A stretch of 55,194 nt of DNA, taken from contig CAYQQR010000026.1 in the NCBI GenBank assembly GCA_964420035.1, forward strand, positions 1 to 55,194, written 5' to 3'. Positions 8,588 through 17,800 of the stretch are shown one piece after another. Made by a program: the position numbers and the translations under genes. The stretch comes from CAYQQR01 sp964420035 (GTDB lineage Bacteria; Bacteroidota; Bacteroidia; Bacteroidales; SM23-62). The notes beneath the pieces were generated by a model, which made no database searches, was not told the DNA's origin, and saw only the letters and a program-made list of their open reading frames with translations. The stretch's first letter is position 1. Each line of letters starts with the position of its first letter.

Positions 8588-9004
8588 TCTTTTCATCATG
8601 ATCAAATAATCCTCGAATTCAAAAAACCCGTACTTCTTATACAATTCAATCGCCTTATGGTTCTCTTTATGGACTTCCAATTTTACAAAGGCTCCCGTTT
8701 TCTTGATATACTTCATCACTTCATTCATCAGGATTTTCGCATTGCCTTGTCCCTGGTAATCCGGGTGGATCGCGAAATGATGAAAGTGAAGCCGCCGTCC
8801 GTCCCATGTGAGCCAGCAGGATCCTGTCAGTAGTTCATTTTTAGCATCGATCATCACCAGGAGCTTCCCTCCCAGGGCCAGGCAGAGGTCGATCACCTGG
8901 GCATCATCCCCCCGTTCGGGAAAATCCAGGCCGGTATCTTGCCAGAGTTGTTTCAGTTTAAGGTAATCTTCCTTTACATAGTCTCTTATTATAAATTTAG
9001 ACAT
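8585..9004 (-). CDS. GNAT-family N-acetyltransferase
   Basis: The 139-residue product transfers an acetyl group from acetyl-CoA to an amine. It has the GNAT order: beta-1 FIIRDYVKEDY, the motif-A region HHFAIHPDYQGQGNAKILM with the Q-x-x-G-x-A pyrophosphate loop, and a C-terminal AIELYKKYGFFEFEDYLI motif B. The start is ATG 9004, which begins the conserved fold. An upstream in-frame ATG at 9079 would read 25 extra residues out of an intergenic repeat and is rejected. Its stop codon overlaps a 30-bp repeat. The acceptor substrate is unknown. Confidence 0.87.
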   Translation of the reverse strand: MSKFIIRDYVKEDYLKLKQLWQDTGLDFPERGDDAQVIDLCLALGGKLLVMIDAKNELLTGSCWLTWDGRRLHFHHFAIHPDYQGQGNAKILMNEVMKYIKKTGAFVKLEVHKENHKAIELYKKYGFFEFEDYLIMMKR

Positions 9005-9022
9005 AATTTTTCGCTTCGCTGT

Positions 9023-9063
9023 TATAACGGTGCTAACGTTGCCAAACGGTGCCAAATGGTACC
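9023..9063. repeat. ATAACGGTGCC-type dispersed repeat, copy 1
   Basis: The segment consists of degenerate tandem copies of a roughly 11-base ACGGTGCCAA unit preceded by CTTCGCTGTT. Related copies lie at 22438-22461 and 26211-26225, all in the same orientation. This copy lies in the leader region of the GNAT gene on the minus strand. Confidence 0.7.
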
Positions 9064-9100
9064 CACACCCAATCCCCACACCCCATTCTGAATTCCTGAC

Positions 9101-9130
9101 TGCCGTCAGGCAGGCTGAATCCTGAATTCA
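9101..9130. repeat. Exact 30-bp repeat, copy B, at a gene 3' end
   Basis: The 30 bases are identical to 8558-8587 and lie one base beyond the stop codon of the protease gene. Together with preceding bases, CCTGAC-TGCC-GTCAGG (9095-9110) forms a perfect 6-bp hairpin without a T tract. It may act as a 3' RNA-stabilising hairpin. Confidence 0.85.
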
Positions 9131-9131
9131 G

Positions 9132-10568
9132 TTATTCGTCTTCTTCGACTGACCTAACCTTCAAAACATACACCTGTCCTGTTTCATACCGCAGCACTTT
9201 GACAATGTCCCCCTTATCCACGAAACCGCTTTCCGATTTGGCATCGTAGATCTCCCCGTCCACTTCCACTTTGCCTGAGGGCCGGAGTACCGTCAGGGCG
9301 GTACCTTCTTTACCTGTAAGAGATCTGGCAGTGACGTCCACGCCAATATATCCTTCATCTGAATTTTGAATAGAATCCAGGGCCAGCCCGGAAAAGGCAC
9401 GGGCAGTGAAAAGTTTTTTCCCGACCCAGAGCGAGACAAGAAAGGATATGAAGGCGGACACGGTCACAATGAAAAAGGCTTTTATCAATTCGTTGATGCC
9501 CCGTACAACGTCAAACTTAAATACGAGATTATCGACCAGACTCAGGCTTAATCCGGCCATTACGGCAATTATACCGGTTACCCCGGCTACACCGAATCCG
9601 GGAATGACAAATATTTCAACAGCGATCAGTACCAATCCGCCAATGAAAAGCAGTATCTCCCAGTTTTCTGCCAGGCCTTCAAGATAGGCGGGAGCAAAAT
9701 ACAACAAAGCACCCATTATGGCTATGGCCAGTGGGAAACCAATGCCCGGACTCTGTAATTCAAAGTAAATGCCCCCTACGATCATCAGGACCAGGAATCC
9801 GCTTATAACCGGATTGAGCAGGAAGTTGATGACCTTGTCCAATCCGGTGGGCCGGTATTCATAAAGATCGTACTCCTCGATGCCGGCCATGCGGATGACC
9901 TCTTCCTTCGATTTGGCCATGCCCTCACAATATCCTACCTCAATAGCTTCCTCTGCAGTCAGTGTAAGCACCTTGCCCGTATCAATGATCCCTTCTATGT
10001 AAATGGACGGATCCACCATGGCTTCTGCAATACGTGGATCCCGGTGCCAAACCAGCAAGGTGTCCTCGCCACGGATCACGGTATCTCTTCCATGTGATGC
10101 GGCTGTGGCGCGCATGGTGGAACGCATGAAAGACTGGAACTTATCGGGTACTTCCTCCCCGGTCTGGTTCACCACGGTGGCTGCTCCAATACTCCCCCCG
10201 GGCCGCATGTAGATCGAGTCACAGGCAATAGAGATCAGTGCTCCTGCTGAAGCAGCCTGGTTGTCAATGAATACCAACACCGGTATATCGAGGTTCAGCA
10301 GTTTGGTGCGTATACTGTCGGCTGCATCCAGCAATCCCCCATAGGTATTTAAATGAAGGAGGACAAAATCGGCATTCATGGCTATGGCTCGTTCCAGGGC
10401 CTTCTGGGTGGTTCGCCAGGTGGGCGGAGCGATCTGGTCCATGATGCTGAAGGTATAGATCACGGGCCGCTTTCCGTCTCCCGCGGCTTGCTCTGCCGGT
10501 TGAGCTGCTGCCAGGCTGATCAGGGCAGACAGCAGTGTAAAGCGGAGGTAATTATTTATCTTTTTCAT
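9132..10568 (-). CDS. NfeD-family membrane-bound serine protease (ClpP class)
   Basis: The 478-residue product is a full-length NfeD1b-type protein. It has a signal peptide (to about residue 22), then a ClpP/SppA-like protease domain with the nucleophile S107 in NQAASAGAL and a candidate general base K143 in EVPDKFQSF, matching the Ser-Lys dyad spacing of this family. Next come four to six membrane helices (about 245-400), then an OB-fold NfeD domain at the C terminus (GYIGVDVTAR to the end). Such proteins are thought to cleave membrane or stomatin partners. No stomatin gene is adjacent here. The start is ATG 10568, supported by the signal peptide and by a -7 box just upstream. It is divergent from purB. 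Confidence 0.9.
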   Translation of the reverse strand: MKKINNYLRFTLLSALISLAAAQPAEQAAGDGKRPVIYTFSIMDQIAPPTWRTTQKALERAIAMNADFVLLHLNTYGGLLDAADSIRTKLLNLDIPVLVFIDNQAASAGALISIACDSIYMRPGGSIGAATVVNQTGEEVPDKFQSFMRSTMRATAASHGRDTVIRGEDTLLVWHRDPRIAEAMVDPSIYIEGIIDTGKVLTLTAEEAIEVGYCEGMAKSKEEVIRMAGIEEYDLYEYRPTGLDKVINFLLNPVISGFLVLMIVGGIYFELQSPGIGFPLAIAIMGALLYFAPAYLEGLAENWEILLFIGGLVLIAVEIFVIPGFGVAGVTGIIAVMAGLSLSLVDNLVFKFDVVRGINELIKAFFIVTVSAFISFLVSLWVGKKLFTARAFSGLALDSIQNSDEGYIGVDVTARSLTGKEGTALTVLRPSGKVEVDGEIYDAKSESGFVDKGDIVKVLRYETGQVYVLKVRSVEEDE

Positions 10569-10574
10569 AATAGA

Positions 10575-10582
10575 CAAATTTA
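10575..10582 (-). promoter_or_regulatory. Bacteroidota -7 box TAAATTTG upstream of the NfeD-family gene
   Basis: On the minus strand TAAATTTG matches TAnnTTTG. Only six bases separate it from the ATG at 10568, so the transcript may be leaderless or nearly so. No clear TTTG -33 element is present at the ideal spacing. Confidence 0.5.
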
Positions 10583-10636
10583 GTAAAAAGCAGTCTTGTG
10601 CGTCCCCCAAAAGTCAGGGGCTTCTAAAAATTCTGC

Positions 10637-10644
10637 TAACTTTG
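10637..10644 (+). promoter_or_regulatory. Bacteroidota -7 box TAACTTTG upstream of purB
   Basis: TAACTTTG matches TAnnTTTG and lies 18 bases before the ATG at 10663. It overlaps an upstream TTG (10642) that would otherwise be a possible start, so it argues for the ATG. The -33 element is weak. Confidence 0.55.
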
Positions 10645-10662
10645 AGCTGCAAAACAAGTAAC

Positions 10663-12006
10663 ATGGAACTGACGGATCTTTCTGCCATCTCACCCATTGA
10701 CGGACGCTACAGGAAAAAGACCGCTTCCCTGGCCCCCTATTTTTCGGAATACGGACTGATCCGCTACCGGGTGTGGGTGGAATTGCAATACTTTATCGCC
10801 CTTTGCGAACTTCCCCTTCCGCAACTCGAAGAGTTTCCATTGGACCGGAAAAATGCGCTGGAGGAGATCATTCAGCATTTTGACCTGAAAGATGCAGAAA
10901 GGATCAAGGAAATAGAGAACATCACCAATCACGACGTAAAGGCTGTTGAGTATTTTCTGAAAGAGATATTCAGGGAAAAGGGATGGGAAGAATTCGGCGA
11001 GTTCATACATTTCGGCCTGACGTCCCAGGATGTGACCAATACAGCTGTTCCCGCTTCCATCAAGGACGCGATGCGGCATGTCTATTATCCGCATATCAAC
11101 GAGGTATTGGAAAGATTGGTCAACCTGGCCGAAGAATGGGAAAAAATACCGATGCTGGGCAAAACACACGGTCAACCCGCCAGTCCCACCCGCCTGGGTA
11201 AAGAGATCCGTGTTTTCGTGGAAAGACTTAAAATTCAATTGAACTGTCTGCACCAGGTTCCCCTGAAGGCCAAATTCGGCGGGGCGACGGGCAACTTTAA
11301 TGCCCACCATGCAGCTTATCCGAAGATCGACTGGATCGAATTTGCCGACCGTTTTATTGAAGAGAAATGTGGTTTACAGCGCTCACACACCACCACACAG
11401 ATCGAGCATTATGATCACCTGGCTGCCTTACTGGATAATCTCAGAAGGATCAACGTGATACTGATCGATCTGACCCGGGATATGTGGATCTATATCTCAA
11501 TGGAATATTTCAGGCAGAAGATTGTCAAAGGAGAGGTGGGTTCTTCGGTCATGCCGCATAAGGTGAATCCCATTGACTTTGAGAATGCAGAGGGGAACCT
11601 TGGTGTCGCCAATGCCTTGTGTGAGCACCTGGCCCAGAAATTACCCGTCAGCCGGTTGCAACGTGACCTTACCGATTCAACCGTGCTCAGGAACATCGGT
11701 GTCCCCTTCGCGCATACCATTCTGGCCTGCCAGTCGTTATTAAAGGGATTAAACAAGCTGGTGGTGAACGAAGAAAAGATACACGCTGACCTGGAAGATA
11801 ATTGGGTGGTGGTTGCAGAAGCCATCCAGACCATCCTGCGGCGGGAGAAATATCCGGAACCTTATGAAAAACTGAAAGAAATGACCCGTAAAGATCAAAA
11901 GGCAGATCAAAAAAGCATACAGAAATTCATTCGTTCCCTGGATGTTTCCGACTCCGTGAAAGAGGAATTACTCAGGATCACACCCTTCAATTATACCGGT
12001 ATTTGA
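10663..12006 (+). CDS. purB: Adenylosuccinate lyase
   Basis: The 447-residue product matches the PurB family, which cleaves SAICAR and adenylosuccinate with release of fumarate in purine synthesis. Visible signatures are LSAISPIDGRY at the start, HDVKAVEYFLKE, the TSQDVTNTA loop, the catalytic KTHGQPASPTRLGKE region, and the fumarase/aspartase-superfamily signature SSVMPHKVNPIDFENAEGN near residues 292-310. The ATG at 10663 begins the conserved N terminus. An upstream in-frame TTG is rejected. It heads a plus-strand cluster with an ABC exporter 22 bases downstream. Confidence 0.97.
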   Translation: MELTDLSAISPIDGRYRKKTASLAPYFSEYGLIRYRVWVELQYFIALCELPLPQLEEFPLDRKNALEEIIQHFDLKDAERIKEIENITNHDVKAVEYFLKEIFREKGWEEFGEFIHFGLTSQDVTNTAVPASIKDAMRHVYYPHINEVLERLVNLAEEWEKIPMLGKTHGQPASPTRLGKEIRVFVERLKIQLNCLHQVPLKAKFGGATGNFNAHHAAYPKIDWIEFADRFIEEKCGLQRSHTTTQIEHYDHLAALLDNLRRINVILIDLTRDMWIYISMEYFRQKIVKGEVGSSVMPHKVNPIDFENAEGNLGVANALCEHLAQKLPVSRLQRDLTDSTVLRNIGVPFAHTILACQSLLKGLNKLVVNEEKIHADLEDNWVVVAEAIQTILRREKYPEPYEKLKEMTRKDQKADQKSIQKFIRSLDVSDSVKEELLRITPFNYTGI

Positions 12007-12028
12007 TCTAGACAGAGACATTATTTAT

Positions 12029-13849
12029 ATGAAGAGTTTTCTCAGGATCCTAACTTATATTAAGCCCTATTGGTTTTTCGCCCTGCTTAATGTGCTGTTC
12101 AATATTCTGTCAGCCGTTTTTGCATTGTTCTCATTCGTTATGGCAATTCCCTTCCTGAGGATCCTGTTTCAGCAGCAAGAAATGATAACGGAACCGGTTC
12201 CATTCGCTCTTTCTGCGCAGAGTATTCAGCATAATTTCAACTACATGATCTCGAATATCATCTTAGAGCAGGGACCGGGCAGGGCACTTTTGGTTGTCAG
12301 CCTTCTGGTGGTGATCATGACCTTTTTAAAAACCGCGTTTAAATTTCTCGCGAACTATTATGTTACTCCGGTCCGGACCGGCGTGGTAAGGGATATCCGG
12401 AACAATGTTTATAACAGGATACTCAAACTGCCCCTGAGTTATTTCAGCGAATCACGTAAAGGAGATGTTATTTCCCGGGTTTCCATGGATGTGAATGAAA
12501 TAGAATTGTCCATCATGAGCTCCCTGGAAATGGTATTCCGGGATCCCATCACCATCATCATCTACCTGGCCTTCATGATCTACATGAGTCCGACCCTGAC
12601 CCTGCTGGTCCTCGTTCTATTACCGCTCAGCGGGTATTTCATCGGCAGGCTTGGCAAGAATCTCAGGGCGCATTCCCGCACCTCCCAATCACGGATGGGT
12701 ATGATCCTTTCCCTGATCGAAGAGACCTTATCAGGATTGAGGATCATCAAGGCCTTCAATGCAGAGAAGCGGGTGGCGGATAGTTTTTCAAGGACCAACA
12801 ACCTTTATACCTCTATCGTCAATAAAGTATACCGCCGGAGGTACCTGGCTTCACCCCTCAGTGAGTTTTTAGGTACCGTGGTAATGATGGCCCTGATGTA
12901 CCTTGGAGGTCAGATCGTTCTGCGCGGAACGACCGCGCTCGATTCCGAGTCCTTTATCGCTTACCTGATCGTTTTTTCACAGATCATAACCCCCGCGAAG
13001 GCATTTTCAACCGCCTATTTCAATATTCAGAAGGGTATGGCCGCATCCGACCGGATCGATACAATTCTTAAAGCGAAAGTGACGATCAAAGATAAACCCG
13101 GGGCCCTGCCCAAGCCTTCTTTCGAAAGCACCGTGACCTACAGGAATGTCTGGTTCCGGTATGAGCAGGAAATGGTCCTGAAGGATATAAATTTTACCAT
13201 TGAAAAAGGTAAAACCATCGCCATCGTGGGTAAATCGGGCTCCGGTAAATCTACCCTGGTAGATCTCTTACCGAGGTTTATTGACCCGGTGAAGGGAGAT
13301 ATCCTCATCGACGGGGAAAGGATAGACCGGTTCAGGATTTCAGACTCGCGTAACCTGATGGGCATTGTCAGTCAGCAATCCATCCTTTTCAATGATACCT
13401 TCATGAACAACATTGCTTTCGGGAAGGACGAGATCAATGAAGACGAAGTGATTGCAGCGGCCAAAGTAGCCAATGCCCACGATTTCATCATGGAAACTCC
13501 CCTGGGTTACCATACCAACGTGGGTGATGCAGGTTCAAAGCTGTCCGGTGGTCAGAAACAACGCATCAGTATTGCACGCGCCCTGTTGAAAAACCCGCCC
13601 ATCCTGATCCTCGACGAGGCTACTTCTTCCCTGGATACCGAGTCGGAACGGCTGGTCCAGGAAGCCATCATTCACCTGATGAAAAACCGGACCTCCATCG
13701 TAATTGCACACAGGCTTTCCACGGTGAAGCACGCGGATAAGATCATTGTATTGGATGAAGGAAGAATAGTGGAAACCGGAAGACACAAGGAACTGATCGG
13801 CAGGGAAAACGGTTTGTACAAGAAACTGCACGACCTGCAAATGTTTTAG
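12029..13849 (+). CDS. MsbA-like ABC exporter (permease fused to ATPase)
   Basis: The 606-residue half-transporter has an N-terminal transmembrane domain with about six helices (residues 15-330) and a C-terminal nucleotide-binding domain. The ATPase shows Walker A GKSGSGKST near 401, the Q-loop in IVSQQSILF, the ABC signature LSGGQKQR near 505, Walker B ILILDEATSSLD near 525, and the H-loop in IAHRLS. Length and layout match MsbA/lipid flippases, which move lipid A or other lipids across the inner membrane as homodimers. Sequence alone does not prove the substrate. It sits between purB and a glycosyltransferase, 22 and 10 bases away, which fits a role in envelope glycolipid export. Confidence 0.93.
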   Translation: MKSFLRILTYIKPYWFFALLNVLFNILSAVFALFSFVMAIPFLRILFQQQEMITEPVPFALSAQSIQHNFNYMISNIILEQGPGRALLVVSLLVVIMTFLKTAFKFLANYYVTPVRTGVVRDIRNNVYNRILKLPLSYFSESRKGDVISRVSMDVNEIELSIMSSLEMVFRDPITIIIYLAFMIYMSPTLTLLVLVLLPLSGYFIGRLGKNLRAHSRTSQSRMGMILSLIEETLSGLRIIKAFNAEKRVADSFSRTNNLYTSIVNKVYRRRYLASPLSEFLGTVVMMALMYLGGQIVLRGTTALDSESFIAYLIVFSQIITPAKAFSTAYFNIQKGMAASDRIDTILKAKVTIKDKPGALPKPSFESTVTYRNVWFRYEQEMVLKDINFTIEKGKTIAIVGKSGSGKSTLVDLLPRFIDPVKGDILIDGERIDRFRISDSRNLMGIVSQQSILFNDTFMNNIAFGKDEINEDEVIAAAKVANAHDFIMETPLGYHTNVGDAGSKLSGGQKQRISIARALLKNPPILILDEATSSLDTESERLVQEAIIHLMKNRTSIVIAHRLSTVKHADKIIVLDEGRIVETGRHKELIGRENGLYKKLHDLQMF

Positions 13850-13859
13850 TCGCAGTAGT

Positions 13860-14816
13860 ATGAAGATCAGCGGATTCACCATGGGCAAAAATGCCTGGAA
13901 GCTTTATTACCCGATGAAGGAGGCCGTAATGTCCATCCTTCCCATAGTGGATGAATTCGTTGTGGTCCTGGGCGACAGCGATCCGGACGACCGGACACGT
14001 GAGGAGATTGAAAGCATTGGCAGCGACAAGATCAGGATCATCGATACCGTCTGGGACATTGAAAAATACCCGCGGGGCATGGAGCATGCACACCAGACCG
14101 ACATTGCCATGCAGCATTGTACAGGGGACTGGCTTTTTTACCTCCAGTCAGACGAGGTCATTCATGAAAAATACCTGCCGGTGATCCGGGCCAGGTGCAG
14201 GGAACTGCTGGAGGACAAAGAAGTCGAGGGATTACTGTTCAAATACCGGCATTTCTGGGGTGATTACCTGCACTATAGGGATTCTCACTGCTGGTACCGT
14301 AAGGAGATCCGGATCGTCCGAAACGATCCCGACATTCATTCATGGGAATCGGCCCAATCTTTCCGGCGCATTCCAAATTTTGACGGCTTGAACTACCGTC
14401 AGCAGGAGGGTACCTATAAACTCAGTGTGGCCGATGTGGATGCCTGGGTCTACCATTACGGGTGGGTCAGGCCGCCTGAGGTCATGAAAAGCAAGATCAA
14501 GGCTTTCAGCACGAACCATAAAGGGGCAAGGAAGGTGCAGGACATGGTGGATCAGAAACTCTTTGAGGGTCAGTTCGACTACGGGCCCCTCGGCCGGTTG
14601 CCCCGCTTTGAAGGCATTCACCCGGCGGTTATGAAGGACTGGATCGAGCGTTTCAACTGGCAGGATCAGCTACGGGAGAAAGGTCCGCTCAGCACCAACC
14701 GCATCCGCAACAAACACGATAAACTCAAATACCGGATCGTATCCTGGATCGAGAAGAACCTCCTCTTCGGCCCCCGCCTGGGGGAATTCAAGAACTATAA
14801 ATTACTTAGGAAATAG
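13860..14816 (+). CDS. Glycosyltransferase, GT2-like (GT-A fold)
   Basis: The 318-residue product resembles the GT-A fold. It has an N-terminal beta-alpha segment (SILPIVDEFVVVLGDS), an acidic DPDDRT loop, and a candidate DxD-like metal site in the LQSDEV motif near residue 97, preceded by GDWLFYL. This is the pattern of glycosyltransferases that add sugars to surface glycans or lipids. The C terminus is basic and may associate with the membrane. It starts 10 bases after the ABC exporter and is probably co-transcribed with it, which suggests work on the same exported glycolipid. The donor and acceptor are unknown. Confidence 0.82.
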   Translation: MKISGFTMGKNAWKLYYPMKEAVMSILPIVDEFVVVLGDSDPDDRTREEIESIGSDKIRIIDTVWDIEKYPRGMEHAHQTDIAMQHCTGDWLFYLQSDEVIHEKYLPVIRARCRELLEDKEVEGLLFKYRHFWGDYLHYRDSHCWYRKEIRIVRNDPDIHSWESAQSFRRIPNFDGLNYRQQEGTYKLSVADVDAWVYHYGWVRPPEVMKSKIKAFSTNHKGARKVQDMVDQKLFEGQFDYGPLGRLPRFEGIHPAVMKDWIERFNWQDQLREKGPLSTNRIRNKHDKLKYRIVSWIEKNLLFGPRLGEFKNYKLLRK

Positions 14817-14877
14817 TTCCTAAGTTCCTGAGTTCGGTTATACTTACCCTAAAACCTTAGATCCTTAGATCACTAAA

Positions 14878-17800
14878 TCATTCCACCATCAACTTCCCGA
14901 CCGTCATTCCTTCTGCCGTTCTTATCCGGACAAAGTATAATCCCGCTTTATATCCCGCGAGACTGATTTTCATCCTGCCATCCGGCTGGTTTTCCCATTC
15001 TTTTTGCAGGAAGGTCCTTCCCTGGATGCCGGTGAGAATAATCTCCGCGGGACCGGCCGTACCGGAGTACTTAATATAAACATAGCTTCCGGCAGGGTTG
15101 GGGTAGAGGCCGATCTTTTGTTCTATCGGATTTTCCTTGATAACACCGGTTGCCGCTGCCCGGTTGTCTTCTACATTGGACAGGGTATAGGAATAGGGGC
15201 CACCAGACTTCTTTGTTCCTATTGAGGGATCGCATCCTTCGGGCAGGGGAACCCTGACCACGTACATCGCTCCTTTTAAAGGTGGGTTCAGATCGGTATA
15301 GGAATGATCGGCACTGCTGATCCGGGCCAGTTCCTCCCATCCTCCCGCATCCGAATAGCGGTAGATTTCAAAGTTGTCATACTCGATTCCCTTATAATCA
15401 TCCCAGGTAAGATTTATCGTACCGCCCAGTCCCACGTTTGTACGAAGGTGAATGGTCTTGTGCAAAGAACTCAGTTCAGATTCATTGCCGCACTCGTCTA
15501 TGGCAGATATCTTGTAACGGAATGCCCGCACACGCGGATCGGCAACCGTGTCGTTGAACTCGGAAAGTTGATCACCCATGACGGTTCCGGCAAGCAGATA
15601 AACGTCCTTGGCGGAAGTTTCCCTGTAAATATTATAATAAAGATCAGGACTTGCCTTTTCCCAAACAACCAGGTTTGTTTTTGTGACGCTGTCCACGGTG
15701 ATCACGCATATGGGATTTTTTGCCGGTATTTCTTCTTCGATGAAAAAAGTATGGATGGAACTGCAGTTGGCATCATCGGTCACCGTTACCGTGTATTCTC
15801 CCGATGTAAGTCCCGAGATATCCTGGGTGGTTGAACCGTTCGACCAGCTGTAGTTTATATTGCCTGTTCCGCCCTCTGCTGTAATGTTGATGAATCCATC
15901 CGCATCCCCGCAGGATATTTCATTGATGCCTTCAAGGAATACCATGGGGGATTCTTTTTCGCTGAGATTGATCTTACGGGTCGACGTACAGCTGTTGGCG
16001 TCGGTGATGGTAACTTCATAAGTGCCTGCCGTAAGACCATAAATCGAATCGGTGGTCGCACCGGTACTCCATGAATAGGAATAGGGTTTGGTCCCCCCGA
16101 AGACAAATAAGGATATGGAACCATCCGAACCTCCATTGCAGGCCGGTTCGGTAAAGGTGTGCGATATCTCTGTTTTCTCGGGCCGCCTTACTTCAAATTC
16201 TTCCATGGAAGTCCGGCCCTCCGCATCGGTTACGATCAGTTCATAGGGTGCCGGCGGCAGGTTGTCAATATCCTGGGTAGTTTTGCCATTCGACCAGGCG
16301 TAGGTATAGGGTGGGGTTCCACCGGTAACCTGTACATCAATTGCCCCGTCTTCGGAGTTGTAACAACTTGCGTCCGTAATACTGTTCAGAGCAATCACAG
16401 GTGCATCCACGTTGTTGATGGTCACGACCCTGAATTCTTCACAGCCCCGGGAGTCATATACATAAACCATGTATTCGCCGGCTCCCAGGCTGTCGGCGGT
16501 TTCACCGAAATCGCCATTCGTCCAATATATCTCATATGGCGGGGTTCCCCCGGAAACCGTTACGCTTGCACTGCCGTTTTCCTTCCCGGGGTCAGCGTTG
16601 ACCTTTTCTATCTTCAGTTCAATGTCGCAGGTCTGGATGCTTTCCCCCAGCAATCCTATAAAACCTTTTTTCCCGTTACTGCTCACGGCGGTTCCATCCT
16701 CCATAAACATCCCATGATAGGTACGGCCGCCCACGATCACCACATCTTCTTCGTACACGTCCAGTCCAAAAATATCCAGAACTTCGGCCCCGAGATTATC
16801 TGCGGTTTTGACCCATTCGGTATTTCCATCCGGATTCAACTTGGCAATAAAGAATTCTCTGAAACCGGAGCCTTCAAGTACCTGCTCATCCGGTAAAGTC
16901 AGGGAACCGATAAAACTGCCACCGATATAAACATTGTCTTTCCCGTCCACACCGATCTGGTAACTGGGCCAGATATAGTCCGTTCCTGCAAATATCCGGG
17001 TCCAGGAATGATCTCCATCCTGGGCAAATTTAGCAACAAAGGTCCCGTTTGGAGTGGGTACGGGTGTTGGATCTCCAAGAATGGTCAAAACATCCGAATC
17101 GTACACTACTCCCAGGGCATATATGTAATCTCCGCCATTATCCAGTTCCAGTGCATGGATCCTTACGGCAATATTATCCACGTTTCCCTGCCTGACCCAG
17201 AGGGGATGACCGATCTCGTTCAATTTGAGCAGGAACATGTCCCAGAATGAATCCGGGTTCCTGCTTAAGACATCCACACCAAAATCTACACTCTTATGAA
17301 AAGCTCCGCCCACGTAGACATTATTTTCCTTATCTACGGCAACGGTTCTTCCCATATCATCTCCTTCGCCCCCAAAATGCTTGGCCCACATCACGTTGCC
17401 TTCGGGATCGATCTTGGTAATGACGAAATCGTAATTCTCGTCGTAACTTTGAAATTCGAAATTTCCAAGTTTTATAATGTCCTTGAACCAGATGGCCAGG
17501 ACACTGTTCCCATCCCGGTCGGTGTCGATCCCTCCTGAACCAACAGTCCGACCGGTTCCCTCGAATTGTTTGACGAATTTAATATCCCCGTCCTGGTCGA
17601 AGCGGATTAAATACACATCTCTTCCTGTTCCCCCTTTATTGTTAAAATGTAAATCTTCGATCTTTAGGTACATTGCAAAAGTGCCCCAGATAAAAACATT
17701 TCCATAATCATCCACTTTTATTCCTGAAGTTGAAAAATCCGTGGCATCAATGGTTTTCAACCATTTCATGTTTCCGGCATCATCAAACTTAACAATGAAG

